Shown here in pieces: positions 24,378-34,953 of a stretch of DNA of 64,000 nt. A program made the position numbers and the translations under genes. The notes beneath the pieces were generated by a model. It was not told where the DNA came from, ran no database searches, and saw only the letters and a list, made by a program, of their open reading frames with translations. The first letter of the stretch is position 1; the number at the start of each line of letters is the position of its first letter. Source of the stretch: Sphingobacteriales bacterium (GTDB lineage Bacteria > Bacteroidota > Bacteroidia > Chitinophagales > JADIYW01); contig JADJYT010000009.1 of assembly GCA_016719635.1 (NCBI GenBank), positions 62,001 to 126,000 on the forward strand, written 5' to 3'.

Positions 24378-27307
24378 ATGAATTATATATTTATTTTTAA
24401 TTATTGAAACCCGTTTTTGATATGCTGGTGTCTGATCAGCTAATGGCTCAGTACATTGAAACACAATATTGTGTTGGTGGCAATGCAGATGATATTATCT
24501 GGGAAGTACAGAAAACCGTAGATAAAGGAGCACTTATTCTGGTTATAACAACTTCCGTTGATAGTGGTATACCTAATCTGGATGAACGAGAATTCGATTG
24601 ATTAAATTAAACAATAGCAATCAGATAGAATGGGATAGAATATGGAGATGCTTTTTCAAACTTTGCGTCTGTGCAATTAGTACAACATCAACATCAATAT
24701 CTAATAAGACTTTCAACTTTAGATAGTGATTTCGGTATTTATAAGAGCCGTATTTTCTATTGACGGGAACGGACATCAAAGATACGATATTGTCAGAGAG
24801 GGATTTGCGAACTTATATAAAGACAATGTACTGTGGTTAAACAATGGTACTACTTTGTTTTGGGTGGTACGTGACACATCAGTTGTTATATATAATATTG
24901 ATTCAACAGGAAGCATCATTTGGTCGGATACGTTGAACTATAAACTAGTATACACAAATGTTACGGATGAAAAAGTAATTAATGTAACTGCCGTTCATTA
25001 GCCGATAATTCGATAATAGCGGGGGTTAGTTTAACGTCAAGAAATCCATTTTTTTGTCTAATGTAAAGAAAACAGAATTGTTACAATATAATCTAAATGG
25101 AACAATTAAAAGGCGAATGTCAGATACTTTAGTCGAATATTTTAATTCTATTTTTCTAAAAGAGGATACAGATCGGCTTTATTTTTCTAATTCCAATGAA
25201 ATTCAGAGGATTAATAAGTCCACCCTAGAACAACACACAGATACACTTAAAGGGAATAATATCTCCATTGTAGATATTGTATCTCATCCGGGTATAGAAG
25301 CAGATAGCATTGGACTTGTAGAACGATTTATTAACTGGATACCTGAATTTGACAGTGGCATAGGAAAGACAAAATTTTACATTGTCCGTTATGATGCAGA
25401 TAATTTTCAGATAGCCTATAAAACATTATTTGATACAACAACGGACCATATGGAAGATTTCCTGAAGTATACCCTTAAAGATCGTTCAACACTCATCTTG
25501 TATAAAGCAGATGGTGTATATAGGTTACTTAAATTGGATAAGGATGGCAGTATCTTATTTAACAAACTATATTCAGAGAAAATAAATTCAACAGAATATA
25601 TTGAGTGGTGGGATAATACATTTCCCAATAACATAAACTTACTTTATACCTATACAAACGGTGTTAGGATAGATGGTAACAAGATGTATTCTGCATTTAT
25701 ATTCGGGTCATTTGATTCTTTAGGCAGCAGAGTATATAAGCAATGGTTGTTTGTGCATGATTTGATTACAGGGGTGGAAGAATTTGCTTATTTGAATAAA
25801 ATCAATGATAGTAATATCATAAAATATATGTCTCCGTACCCTGATGACAACAGTAAATTATTGCTAGTGTCTGATTTATATGGCGCAAACACTTGCAGGC
25901 TGGGAGGATTTGATATCCAATTATCTCAACTTCAGATAATAAAAAATAGTATATACGGTGCATCATACATCGATTACAATAACAATAATGCTTATGACGG
26001 TAATGATGTGTTATACCGTTTAGCTATGCTGAATAGCCTAAAGAATGCCAATCGTTTAGTTGCTAATTATATGTATGGTAACTTATTTACATGCAATAAC
26101 GTAGATACAGGTCGCTGGGTAACACAAGTGCAGCTTTCCACTCCTTATTTTACCGTAGTTCCTGTTTCGAGAATTACAGAGCATGCCGATTATGGGCACA
26201 AAGATACGTTGTTGTTTGCCTTGCATCCGGTCGATACAGTACGAGACCTTTCTGTGAATTTGATTAATTCCTTTGTCTCCAGATTGGGTGTGATATGAAA
26301 TAACGTATGCCAACTATGGTACGCATAAGGTAAATGGCGCAGTAAAATTAGTAATGGATTCTCGGTTGATGTACCAATCTTCTAATCCGCCGGCAATACG
26401 AAATGGCGACACATTAAGCTGGAACTTCAATAACCTGAATGCAAATGATTTTCGCAAGATCAGCATAGTTGCTACAACAAGCATACCGCCTGTATTGAAT
26501 ATTCATGATACGTTGACCCTTGTTGCCTGGGTGTTTAGTGAAGGTACAAGAAGAGATACTATGTCTCTGGATAATTATGCAATGTTAAAAGATGTGGTAG
26601 TAGGTTCTTTTGAACCAAATTATAAATACAGCACATCGAGAACAACCCTAACGCCTACTGAGGTAGATAACGGTGAATATCTTACATACGTTGTCCGTTT
26701 TCAGAATATTGGCAATGATACGGCATTCAAGGTGGTCATACTCGATACATTGGATACTAATATGGATTGGAATACCTTCGAAATGGTAAATGCTTCGCAT
26801 TCTTTTTCCGTACAGCTATTAAATGGAAATATCCTGAAATTTTCCTCCAATAACATACAATTACCACCAGCTTCTATAAATGAAGAAGGAAGCCACGGTT
26901 TTGTTGCATACAAAGTGAAACCGAAGCAAGGACTTGGCTTAGGTGTAACTGTCAATAATACAGCTCATATCTATTTTGACTTTAACATCCCAATATCAAC
27001 CAATAAGGTTTCAACATATGTATTGCTATTGTCAAAAGCAGGCAATAATTCATTTTATAAAGGAGGATGCAGAATGTATCCTAATCCAAATTCAGGAATT
27101 TTTAACGTAGAATTTGTTGCAGACTACAAATCTCCGCTTACAATATCATTGTATGATCTAAACGGCCGAGCAGTATATGAACAGAAACAGGAACATCAGT
27201 TTATCAGCAGTATTCCTGTGTTGTTGGATGGTTTGGCTGCAGGATTGTATAATATGGTGTTGAAGACAGAATATGAAACTGTGTCAGAAAAATTGATAGT
27301 GGAATGA
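24378..27307 (+). pseudogene. Decayed T9SS-type surface protein gene
   Basis: Remnants of one large secreted protein are spread over all three frames. MNYIFIFNY at 24378 is followed by an in-frame TGA, then NPFLICWCLIS, a frame change and AQYIETQYCVGGNADDIIW, typical of the start of such proteins. Further pieces occupy 24420-24601, 24600-25001, 25054-26298 and 26300-27307, with stops or frame changes near 24600, 24650, 24765, 25000, 25050 and 26295. The last piece carries a DUF11-like repeat (YVVRFQNIGNDTAFKVVI, HIYFDFNIPISTN) and an intact sorting domain (MYPNPNSGIFNVEF to the end). At least six lesions make a functional product implausible. The ancestral function is unknown, probably an adhesin or surface-layer protein. 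Confidence 0.8.
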
Positions 27308-27360
27308 TTGAAGTTGACGTTGTTTTGGTTAATGCCTCTTTTTCAGGCACAAAATTTGTC

Positions 27361-27368
27361 TATCTTTG
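27361..27368 (+). promoter_or_regulatory. tlpA-like gene -7 box TATCTTTG
   Basis: An exact TAnnTTTG match 17 bases before the ATG at 27386. Confidence 0.55.
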
Positions 27369-27385
27369 TTGACCAATTTTTAAAC

Positions 27386-27889
27386 ATGCAAAAAATAGTT
27401 TTATCTCTGGCATTGGCGCTGTCATTTGTGTTGACGGCAAATGCGCAAATGCCGGCAGTCGGCACAAAAGCCATCGATTTGAAATATAAAGACCCGAATG
27501 GCAAGGAAATCGCTCTGTCATCTCTGAAGGGATATGTTGTGCTGCTCGATTTCTGGGCATCCTGGTGCGGCCCCTGCCGCCGGAACAATCCGCAGGTAGT
27601 GGCTACATACACTAAGTATCTGGGTAAAAAATTTAAATCTCCAACCAAAGGGTTCACGGTTTACAGTGTTTCTCTGGATCAAAATGCGGATTCCTGGAAA
27701 CGGGCTATTAAAGATGACGGGCTGGTTTGGAAAAACCATGTCTCTGATTTGCAAGGCTGGAATTCGGACGGAGCTTCTAAATACGGGATTCGTTCCATTC
27801 CGCAAACCGTGCTGATTGATGAAACAGGCTTCGTGATTGCCATCAACCCCAATCATGAACTGGTGGAACAAATCATGGACAAAAATTGA
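27386..27889 (+). CDS. TlpA/ResA-like periplasmic thioredoxin
   Basis: A 167-residue exported thioredoxin-fold protein with signal peptide (1-20, ending ANA) and active site WCGPC (C61, C64) in LLDFWASWCGPCRRN. The cis-proline segment IRSIPQTVLID is present. Such proteins reduce or exchange disulfides in the periplasm, often for cytochrome c maturation; no cytochrome genes are adjacent. The ATG at 27386 is chosen because it gives the signal peptide and follows a promoter box. The gene is intact although both flanking secreted-protein genes to the left are broken. Confidence 0.88.
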   Translation: MQKIVLSLALALSFVLTANAQMPAVGTKAIDLKYKDPNGKEIALSSLKGYVVLLDFWASWCGPCRRNNPQVVATYTKYLGKKFKSPTKGFTVYSVSLDQNADSWKRAIKDDGLVWKNHVSDLQGWNSDGASKYGIRSIPQTVLIDETGFVIAINPNHELVEQIMDKN

Positions 27890-27953
27890 GCAAAGGAAAG
27901 TCTTCTTCCGTAAAAAAAGCCCCCAAATAGTATAAATGTCAAATTGTCTTAAT

Positions 27954-27986
27954 AAATCCTTTGGCAGGTAATTTGTCAAAGGATTT
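27954..27986 (+). terminator. Hairpin between tlpA-like gene and grpE
   Basis: Arms AAATCCTTTG and CAAAGGATTT are perfect over 10 bp around a 13-base loop, followed by a short T stretch. It probably ends the tlpA-like transcript, though the loop is long and it lies only 13 bases from the grpE ATG. It does not match the CIRCE consensus. Confidence 0.5.
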
Positions 27987-27999
27987 TTAAATTCCAGGT

Positions 28000-28563
28000 A
28001 TGTCAGAAGAAAAGGATACTGTTGAACAACCCCAACAGGAGGAAACCGTTACAGAAACGGTACAGAATCAGTCAGAAAGTCAGGATCAGAATCAGGAAAC
28101 AACTGCTGCAGACGACGAATTGTCTGTGCTGAAAGCGGAGCTTAATGAGCAAAAAGGCAAATATTTACGGTTGTTTGCAGAATTTGACAATTTCAAAAAA
28201 AGAAATGCGAAAGAACGTCTGGAGCTGTTTAAAACGGCCGGACAGGATATTATACGGGAGTTATTACCCGTTCTGGATGATTTTCAACGCGCTAAAAAAT
28301 CCTTTGAACAGGATAACAATGCGGAGAATTATGCCAATGGAGTGCAGCTGATTCAGGAAAAGATGCAGAAAACCCTGCAGCAAAAAGGTTTAAAGGTAAT
28401 TGAAAGCATCGGTAAGGATTTCAATGTGGAATACCATGAGGCCATTGCCGAAGTGCCTGCACCGGGTGAAGAAATGAAAGGAAAGATAATAGATGAGGTA
28501 GAGTGTGGCTATACATTGAATGATGCCATTATCCGCTATGCTAAAGTAGTGGTGGGAAAATAA
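28000..28563 (+). CDS. grpE: Nucleotide exchange factor GrpE
   Basis: A 187-residue GrpE, which releases ADP from DnaK. An acidic, Gln/Glu-rich disordered N-terminus (about 1-40) leads into the long paired helix (KAELNEQKGKYLRLFAEFDNFKKRN) and the beta domain with NVEYHEAIAEVPAP and GYTLNDAIIRYAKVVVGK, the family's C-terminal signature. It is followed after 71 bases by dnaJ on the same strand. dnaK is not in the window. Confidence 0.95.
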   Translation: MSEEKDTVEQPQQEETVTETVQNQSESQDQNQETTAADDELSVLKAELNEQKGKYLRLFAEFDNFKKRNAKERLELFKTAGQDIIRELLPVLDDFQRAKKSFEQDNNAENYANGVQLIQEKMQKTLQQKGLKVIESIGKDFNVEYHEAIAEVPAPGEEMKGKIIDEVECGYTLNDAIIRYAKVVVGK

Positions 28564-28634
28564 TAAATCGGTATGGTTGTTTTCAAACTATACAACTAAC
28601 CGATTATTTAAACAACTAATGTTCATCCAACTAT

Positions 28635-29795
28635 ATGACTAAACGAGATTATTACGAAGTATTGGGAGTGTCCAAAGGGGCAGATGCGGATGAAATTAAA
28701 AAGGCATACCGCAAGCTGGCATTGCAGTATCATCCGGACAGAAACCCGGGGGATAAGGCAGCGGAAGAAAAATTCAAGGAAGCAGCGGAAGCCTACGATG
28801 TACTCAGCAATGAGGAGAAAAAGGCTAGGTATGATCGGTTTGGCCATCAGGGTGCGGCAGGCGGTTTCGGGGGCGGCGGCAACTATGGCGGCGGCATGAA
28901 TATGGACGATATTTTCTCTCAGTTCGGCGATATTTTCGGCGGCGGCGATGGCAATCCGTTTGAATCTTTTTTTGGCGGCGGCGGTCGCAGAAGAGAACGC
29001 GGCAAAGGACAGCGCGGAAGCAATCTGCGCATTAAAGTGAAGATGGATTTGGAAGAAATATCCAAAGGTGCGCAAAAGAAAATAAAAGTAAAGAAACACA
29101 TCACCTGCGATGCCTGCAATGGTATCGGAGCCAAAGACAGCGGATCTTATCAGACTTGCAATACCTGTAATGGCAGCGGTGTTACACGAAAAGTGACACA
29201 AACGTTTTTAGGGCAAATGGCCACCACTTCCACCTGTCCGACCTGTGAAGGCGAAGGAAAAATCATTACCAATAAATGTACCAAATGCCGCGGAGAAGGC
29301 CGGGTATACGGCGAAGAGGTGGTAGCGATAGATGTTCCTGCCGGTGTCAGCGAAGGCATCCAGCTGTCCATGAATGGCAAAGGGAATGCAGGTATCCGTG
29401 GAGGGTATCCAGGAGATTTACTCATCAGTATTGAAGAAGTGCCGCATCCGGAATTGAAAAGGGAGGACACCAATGTATTGTACACCCTGTATCTGAATTT
29501 TGCAGATACTGCATTGGGCACACAGGCGGAGGTGCCTACCATTGGCGGCAGCGCAAAGATAAAAATTCCGAAAGGCACCCAGAGCGGCAAGCTGTTCCGT
29601 CTGCAGGGAAAAGGGGTGCCGAGCATACAGGGTTATGGCAAAGGAGACCAGATCGTGGAGGTGCAGGTATTTACACCACAGGATCTGACCCCGGAAGAAA
29701 CTGCCTTACTGGAGAGACTGCAGCAGTCTAAGAACTTCAGTCCTCAGGCGCAAAAGGAAAAGAATAAAGGTTTCTTTGATAAGTTTTTTCATTAA
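28635..29795 (+). CDS. dnaJ: Chaperone DnaJ (type I Hsp40)
   Basis: A 386-residue co-chaperone with the full type I layout: J domain (1-70, HPD at 33-35), Gly/Phe-rich linker (about 75-125), four zinc-binding CxxCxGxG repeats (CDACNGIG, CNTCNGSG, CPTCEGEG, CTKCRGEG), and the C-terminal substrate-binding domains. It stimulates DnaK ATPase and works with the GrpE encoded just upstream. No lesions. Confidence 0.97.
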   Translation: MTKRDYYEVLGVSKGADADEIKKAYRKLALQYHPDRNPGDKAAEEKFKEAAEAYDVLSNEEKKARYDRFGHQGAAGGFGGGGNYGGGMNMDDIFSQFGDIFGGGDGNPFESFFGGGGRRRERGKGQRGSNLRIKVKMDLEEISKGAQKKIKVKKHITCDACNGIGAKDSGSYQTCNTCNGSGVTRKVTQTFLGQMATTSTCPTCEGEGKIITNKCTKCRGEGRVYGEEVVAIDVPAGVSEGIQLSMNGKGNAGIRGGYPGDLLISIEEVPHPELKREDTNVLYTLYLNFADTALGTQAEVPTIGGSAKIKIPKGTQSGKLFRLQGKGVPSIQGYGKGDQIVEVQVFTPQDLTPEETALLERLQQSKNFSPQAQKEKNKGFFDKFFH

Positions 29796-29859
29796 CCTTC
29801 GCCTCTCAACTACCCGGTCTTGACATTTATTGTATCTTAGTGCTATAATTTATAGTTGC

Positions 29860-30875
29860 ATGCAAAAACTATTTACACTCTTCCTCGTATTCATTTCAGG
29901 ATGGACCGTTCAGGCACAGACTGTGCAGGTGCAGTTTATCAATAATTCTGCGGATTCCATCATGCGTTCGGTGAAAGTATTTATGAACGGCGATTTGAAA
30001 AAGACAGTCTTTCTTACAGGAAAGCGACACCATTCATTTCTACAGCCGGCGATTCTACGTACACGATTCTCTTTGAATCTATGCGAAATGCATCCAAGTC
30101 CGTTTCTGTTGCACAGACATTGGCGGCAGGGAAGAAATATGTTATTGTACTGAACGGTGTGACCAATGATACGGCGTTTCAAAAAAATCCTGATAGCGTC
30201 AATGTGTTGTTGAATATTGTGGTGATAGACCAATCCGTTCTTCCTGTTCCGGCAGTTGCACAAACCACACTTGCTTTTGTAAACGGAAGCACCGATGCAC
30301 CTGCTTTTGATTTATACTCCAATGACGGGCTGAATACCTTGTTGATTGACAATGATTCTTTGAATCAGGCGTTGGCGGTAAGTTTGCAGGATACCATTCT
30401 CAAACTGAAATTGAATACGGCTGACGGCGGATTCACCATCTCTTACTTTTTATTCAGCCTCACCGGTCTTGGAGGTCAGATTACGACAGCGCTGACTTCC
30501 GGCTTTTTTGCACCCGGCAGCAATCAGAACGGCACGAATTTCTCTATTTATATAGTGGATTCATCTGGCAATGTGATAGAAACACCGAGTGTCTCCCTGA
30601 TAAAAAATAAGAATTCATCCCTGGAGAAACTTACATTATTCCCTAACCCGGCAGTTGAATCCTTAACACTGGATTATACACTCGCTGAATCTGCTTCCAT
30701 CAGGGTTTCTGTATTTAACATGAATGGTGCAATGGTCGCAGATGAAGCTGTCGGATTAATGGCAAAAGGAATGCACCAGACAAAAGTAACATTACCGGAG
30801 CTGCCGGGGGGTATGTATTTTCTGAGATTGCAGTCGGAGCTTGTTTCAAACACGGTTCGTTTTTTCGTCAAGTAA
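29860..30875 (+). pseudogene. DUF4397-like secreted protein with T9SS sorting domain, frameshifted
   Basis: The reading frame begins MQKLFTLFLVFISGWTVQAQ (signal peptide) and continues VQFINNSADSIMRSVKVFMNGDLKK. Homology then moves to another frame as DSLSYRKATPFISTAGD and runs to 30875, ending in a sorting domain (LFPNPAVESLTLDYTLAE to the end). The break is at the AAAAA run 29998-30002; one extra A would restore frame. The domain resembles DUF4397 by its repeated FINNSAD / FVNGSTDAPAFDLY pattern. Function unknown. As with alkB, the single lesion could be real or technical. Confidence 0.75.
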
Positions 30876-30936
30876 TAGAGATCAGTTACACTTCATTTCG
30901 GATAACCCGGCAGTTGTGTAAGGCATAAAAGATAAA

Positions 30937-31842
30937 ATGTTTCTCCTAGACGTTCAACATATATCCAAGTCGTTTCAGGATAATCCGGCTTTGCAGGATG
31001 TTTCCCTGCAATTGAAACCCAATACGATTTACGGACTGTTAGGCCCGAACGGAGCCGGAAAGACCACCCTGATCCGAAACATCACCCAGATATTTTTCCC
31101 TGACTCAGGCTCGATATTTTTCAATAACGAGAAACTTTCTGAAAAACACCAGAACCTTATCGGATATATGCCGGAAGAACGTGGTATGTACAAGAAGATG
31201 CAGGTAGGAGAGCAGTTATTGTATTTTGCGAGGCTGCGGAATTTTTCGAGACAGGAGGCAGAGAAAAAGATTCATTACTGGCTGCAGAAGTTAGAAATAG
31301 AAAGCTGGAGATACAAGACGATTGAAGAATTATCGAAAGGAATGCAGCAGAAGGTGCAGTTCGTTGCGACAGTATTGCACGAACCGGTGTTGTTGATTCT
31401 GGATGAGCCTTTCTCCGGACTGGATCCGATTAACGCGGAGATTATCAAGAATGAAATTTTTGAACTGCATCAGAAGGGAATGACGATTATTTTCTCTACC
31501 CACAGGATGGAAAATGTGGAGGAAATCTGTGAGGATATTTTTCTGATTAATAAAGGAAAAATTATCCTGGATGGCAATGTTCAGGATATAAAACAACAAT
31601 ACAAAAAGAACCTGATAAAAATTGATTTAAAGAATGAGACAGTTATAGATGATGCGGTTGCCGCACAATTAATGGTTGCCGAGCAAACATCTAGGCATCT
31701 GATTGTAAAACTGAAAGAGCATCAAACCACCAATGATATGCTGAAAATATTGTTGCAGCACAACGTGGGCATCTCCGGTATGACAGAGTTGCTGCCGTCC
31801 ATCCATGAGATTTTTATTCAATCAGTAAAAGAAAGTGAATAG
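30937..31842 (+). CDS. NatA-like ABC transporter ATP-binding protein
   Basis: A 301-residue ABC ATPase: Walker A GPNGAGKT (36-43), signature ELSKGMQQK, Walker B LLILDEPFSGLDP and H-loop STHRMENVEEIC. The YMPEERGMYKKMQV segment and the extended C-terminal domain are typical of the NatA/YhaQ group. It pairs with the permease gene 80 bases downstream to form an exporter; sodium or another small cation is the family precedent, but the substrate is not shown by the sequence. Confidence 0.9.
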   Translation: MFLLDVQHISKSFQDNPALQDVSLQLKPNTIYGLLGPNGAGKTTLIRNITQIFFPDSGSIFFNNEKLSEKHQNLIGYMPEERGMYKKMQVGEQLLYFARLRNFSRQEAEKKIHYWLQKLEIESWRYKTIEELSKGMQQKVQFVATVLHEPVLLILDEPFSGLDPINAEIIKNEIFELHQKGMTIIFSTHRMENVEEICEDIFLINKGKIILDGNVQDIKQQYKKNLIKIDLKNETVIDDAVAAQLMVAEQTSRHLIVKLKEHQTTNDMLKILLQHNVGISGMTELLPSIHEIFIQSVKESE

Positions 31843-31922
31843 TTATCAGATACAAATTATAAGAAAGCAATACAGCAATTATAAGCCCTTATAATACATA
31901 ACTTATAACACCTGACAACACA

Positions 31923-33227
31923 ATGAGAAAAATCTGGTATATCATACAACGGGAATACATCACGAGGGTGAAGAAGAAATCATTTATTCTTCTAACCCTT
32001 CTGTTGCCTGTGCTGATTGGTGTGACAATGGTTGTTATGGTCATGATTGCGACCAGCGCGCAGGAAAAACTGACGATAGCGGTGAAGGATGATAGCGGCT
32101 TATTTGAAGATAAATCCAGGGGGCTGGACATCGGGGAAAGTCTCCGTTTTAAATACCTTACAAATAATCCTCAGAGCCTGGATACCTTACTGAAGATTTA
32201 TCGGGATGCCGATTACGACGGCTTGTTGTATATTCCGTCCCTGGATATTGATAAGCCGTCAGGCATCACTTATTATTCCGATGTGGAGCTGGGAATGACA
32301 ACCGAACACCATATTGAAGAGGCCATTACGGAAGAAATCCGTAAACGGGTCTTAGAAAGGGAACATTATAATGTGGAACTTATTGATAAGCTGGATGCTG
32401 ATATTTCCATAGAAAAAATAATCAAGGACGAGAAAAAGACGGGAAGTGCTGCCATTGCGGGCGGTTTCGGATATGTATGCGGGTTGCTTATTTATGTTTT
32501 TCTGATTGTTTATGGTGCGATGGTGATGAAGAGTGTGACGGAGGAAAAAAGCAATCGTATTGTTGAGGTACTCGTCACAAGTGTCCGGCCATTTCAACTG
32601 ATGATCGGAAAAATTATCGGCATCGGTGCCGTTGGACTGACGCAGTTTGTGATGTGGGGCTTGCTCACCTTTGTGGTGCAGATCATAATCGGTTTATTCT
32701 TGGGCGACCAGCTGATGGCGGTACAAAATGTGCAGACAAGCAGCCAGATGGGGAATATGGCGGAAAGCACCAGGCTCATTGCAGATATTACGGGTGCCTT
32801 TCAGGAGCTGAATATACTTCGGATACTGTTCAGTTTTGTGTTTTATTTTGTGTTCGGATATTTGTTTTACGCATCCCAGTTTGCCGCCATTGGCGCAGCG
32901 ATGACAGACGACAGCGATGCGCAGTCGTTTACATTTCCCATTACGATACCCATAATCATCTCGATGGTGCTGATGTCCGTCACCTTGCAGCAGCCCTTTT
33001 CATCTGCGGCCTTTTGGGGTTCCATGCTGCCGTTCTCATCGCCGATTATCATGATTACGAGAATACCGTTTCACGTGCCATGGTGGGAACAGATTTTGTC
33101 CATGTTTATTTTGGTGTTTTCTTCACTGGGTATGATATATGTGGCTGCTAAGATATACCGTGTCGGTATTTTAATTCAAGGGAAGAAAGTCACTTTTAAG
33201 GAAATCGGCAAGTGGATCCTTTATTAA
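31923..33227 (+). CDS. NatB-like ABC-2 transporter permease
   Basis: A 434-residue membrane protein with one N-terminal helix (KKSFILLTLLLPVLIGVTMVVMVMI), an extracytoplasmic domain of about 140 residues and a cluster of five or six C-terminal helices including the ABC2 segment GAMVMKSVTEEKSNRIVEVLVTSVRPFQLMIGKI. This is the NatB/YhaP layout. It is the membrane half of the exporter whose ATPase is encoded just upstream. Confidence 0.88.
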   Translation: MRKIWYIIQREYITRVKKKSFILLTLLLPVLIGVTMVVMVMIATSAQEKLTIAVKDDSGLFEDKSRGLDIGESLRFKYLTNNPQSLDTLLKIYRDADYDGLLYIPSLDIDKPSGITYYSDVELGMTTEHHIEEAITEEIRKRVLEREHYNVELIDKLDADISIEKIIKDEKKTGSAAIAGGFGYVCGLLIYVFLIVYGAMVMKSVTEEKSNRIVEVLVTSVRPFQLMIGKIIGIGAVGLTQFVMWGLLTFVVQIIIGLFLGDQLMAVQNVQTSSQMGNMAESTRLIADITGAFQELNILRILFSFVFYFVFGYLFYASQFAAIGAAMTDDSDAQSFTFPITIPIIISMVLMSVTLQQPFSSAAFWGSMLPFSSPIIMITRIPFHVPWWEQILSMFILVFSSLGMIYVAAKIYRVGILIQGKKVTFKEIGKWILY

Positions 33228-33281
33228 ACGGCAGCAAGAAAGGAGGCTGTTTAACTTGCCTCAGAATAGTGCATTTTCTTA

Positions 33282-33698
33282 TCAATTGACCCTTTCAAAG
33301 GTATACAGCACCTGATCTCTGTGCACCTCATCAAACAGGATTAACCGATTACCATTGTCTGTTATTTTTACGAAGAAAAACTCATCTGCAATTATACGGA
33401 AGTGAAGAATATTTTCTTGTATTTCCCAGTCAAAGGTGGAGGTGATTACCGTCTCAACTCTGGATGCAGTTACTTTGGTTTCCTTGTTGTGACCGGTTCC
33501 TTTGTTGTCAGCAGATTTTTTTATGAACTCGCGTTCAATGGTGGTTGTCCCTTTTACAGCTCTCCATTTTCCGACAACTGAAGTAGAAATATACTTGACA
33601 GGAACAATTCCTTCTTTTTCTTTCTGGCAGGATTGTAATCCGAAGGAGGATATGCATACAACGATGCAGGTGGCGATATTGAGGATTGAATTTTTCAT
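33282..33698 (-). CDS. Small lipoprotein of unknown function
   Basis: A 138-residue protein with a lipoprotein signal peptide (lipobox LQSC, lipidated Cys 24) and a small beta-rich domain (VVGKWRAVKGTTTIEREF, ILHFRIIADEFFFVKI, LILFDEVHRDQVLYTFERV) reminiscent of lipocalin-like or DUF-type envelope proteins of Bacteroidota. No specific family assigned. It stands alone between the ABC exporter and galE. Confidence 0.65.
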   Translation of the reverse strand: MKNSILNIATCIVVCISSFGLQSCQKEKEGIVPVKYISTSVVGKWRAVKGTTTIEREFIKKSADNKGTGHNKETKVTASRVETVITSTFDWEIQENILHFRIIADEFFFVKITDNGNRLILFDEVHRDQVLYTFERVN

Positions 33699-33859
33699 GA
33701 CTTTATTTTTACAGCGTTAATGAATGATGTAAAGGTATTTCATCACATAACCTCATCCTTCGGGGGATAACACGATAAATAAAATTCAGGGAAAACCGCT
33801 AAAGCCTGAAGCGACGATAAAAGATAGGAAGGAAATGATATTTTAGCGGGTTGGCATTG

Positions 33860-34882
33860 CTACCAGCCCATTTCTTTCATTTTCAATTCCCAGTTCCAGG
33901 CAGACAACATGGCATCTTCCAGAGAATATTGACAATGCCAGTTTAATTTGGTTTTAGCCAGTTCATTGTTTGCATATACTTCGACCACATCACCTATGCG
34001 TCTGTTGCCGATGCGGTAGTTCAATTTTTTGCCGCTCACCTTTTCAAAGGCATGGATAGCTTCCAGGACGCTTACACCGTTTCCGCTGCCCAGATTAAAC
34101 AACTCGCAGTTGTCACTGTTTTTTTTATCTAATAAATACTGCAGCGCCTGGGTATGTGCGTGGGCAATGTCGCAAACGTGGATATAGTCGCGGATATTGC
34201 TTCCATCTCGTGTTGGATAATCATTGCCGAAGACAGTCAGGTCATCTGTTTTGCCGATAGCCGTTTGTGTGATGAACGGTACCAGGTTGTTGGGCTGGTC
34301 TATCGGGATTTCACCGATATAAGCGGAAGGGTGTGCGCCAATCGGATTAAAATAACGGAGTAAGATGTTTTGTGTCGTGTTGACCTTGGCGTAATTTTTT
34401 ATAACCACTTCACCGATTTGTTTGGTGTGTGCATACGGGCTTTCCGCTTCCTTAATCGGGGAGTCTTCGGTGACCGGCAAGGTATCCGCATTGCCGTACA
34501 CAGAACATGAAGAGGAAAACACAAAATTAGGAATACCGAAGGCCTTTATGCTCATCATGACATTCAGCAGGGAGTCGATATTATTTGCATAATACATCAG
34601 GGGTTTCTCCACCGACTCCGGCACACATTTCAGTGCGGCGAAATGAATCACCCCAACCGCATCCTTGTTTTGCTCAAAGACCTCCAGCGTATCAGCCTTG
34701 CTGCGCAGATCAATTTGGTGAAAAACAGGTCTTTTGCCGGTTATCTTTTCAATACCGGTCAGCGCATATTCTTTGGAACGGGATAAATTATCAATACAGA
34801 CGACCTCAAATCCGTTTTCCATTAAATCCACGATCGTATGTGAACCTATATATCCTGTGCCGCCTGTAACTATAACTTTCAT
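33860..34882 (-). CDS. galE: UDP-glucose 4-epimerase
   Basis: A 340-residue extended short-chain dehydrogenase/reductase. NAD-binding VTGGTGYIGSHT (5-16), the catalytic YAHTK (Y and K of YxxxK), SSSCSVYG and the GSGNGVSVLEAI segment all match GalE. It interconverts UDP-glucose and UDP-galactose, feeding surface polysaccharide synthesis. It lies 71 bases downstream of rfbA on the same strand, which suggests a nucleotide-sugar supply unit. Confidence 0.94.
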   Translation of the reverse strand: MKVIVTGGTGYIGSHTIVDLMENGFEVVCIDNLSRSKEYALTGIEKITGKRPVFHQIDLRSKADTLEVFEQNKDAVGVIHFAALKCVPESVEKPLMYYANNIDSLLNVMMSIKAFGIPNFVFSSSCSVYGNADTLPVTEDSPIKEAESPYAHTKQIGEVVIKNYAKVNTTQNILLRYFNPIGAHPSAYIGEIPIDQPNNLVPFITQTAIGKTDDLTVFGNDYPTRDGSNIRDYIHVCDIAHAHTQALQYLLDKKNSDNCELFNLGSGNGVSVLEAIHAFEKVSGKKLNYRIGNRRIGDVVEVYANNELAKTKLNWHCQYSLEDAMLSAWNWELKMKEMGW

Positions 34883-34953
34883 GCTCTTGATTTACCTGAA
34901 TCTTGTATGGGATGCTCGCTTGTTTAGCACAACAATGGATGTCCGTTGTTTTT

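Noticed and set aside
27954..27986. CIRCE heat-shock operator ahead of grpE
   Set aside because: An inverted repeat is present, but its arms do not match the CIRCE consensus and the position fits a terminator of the preceding gene better.
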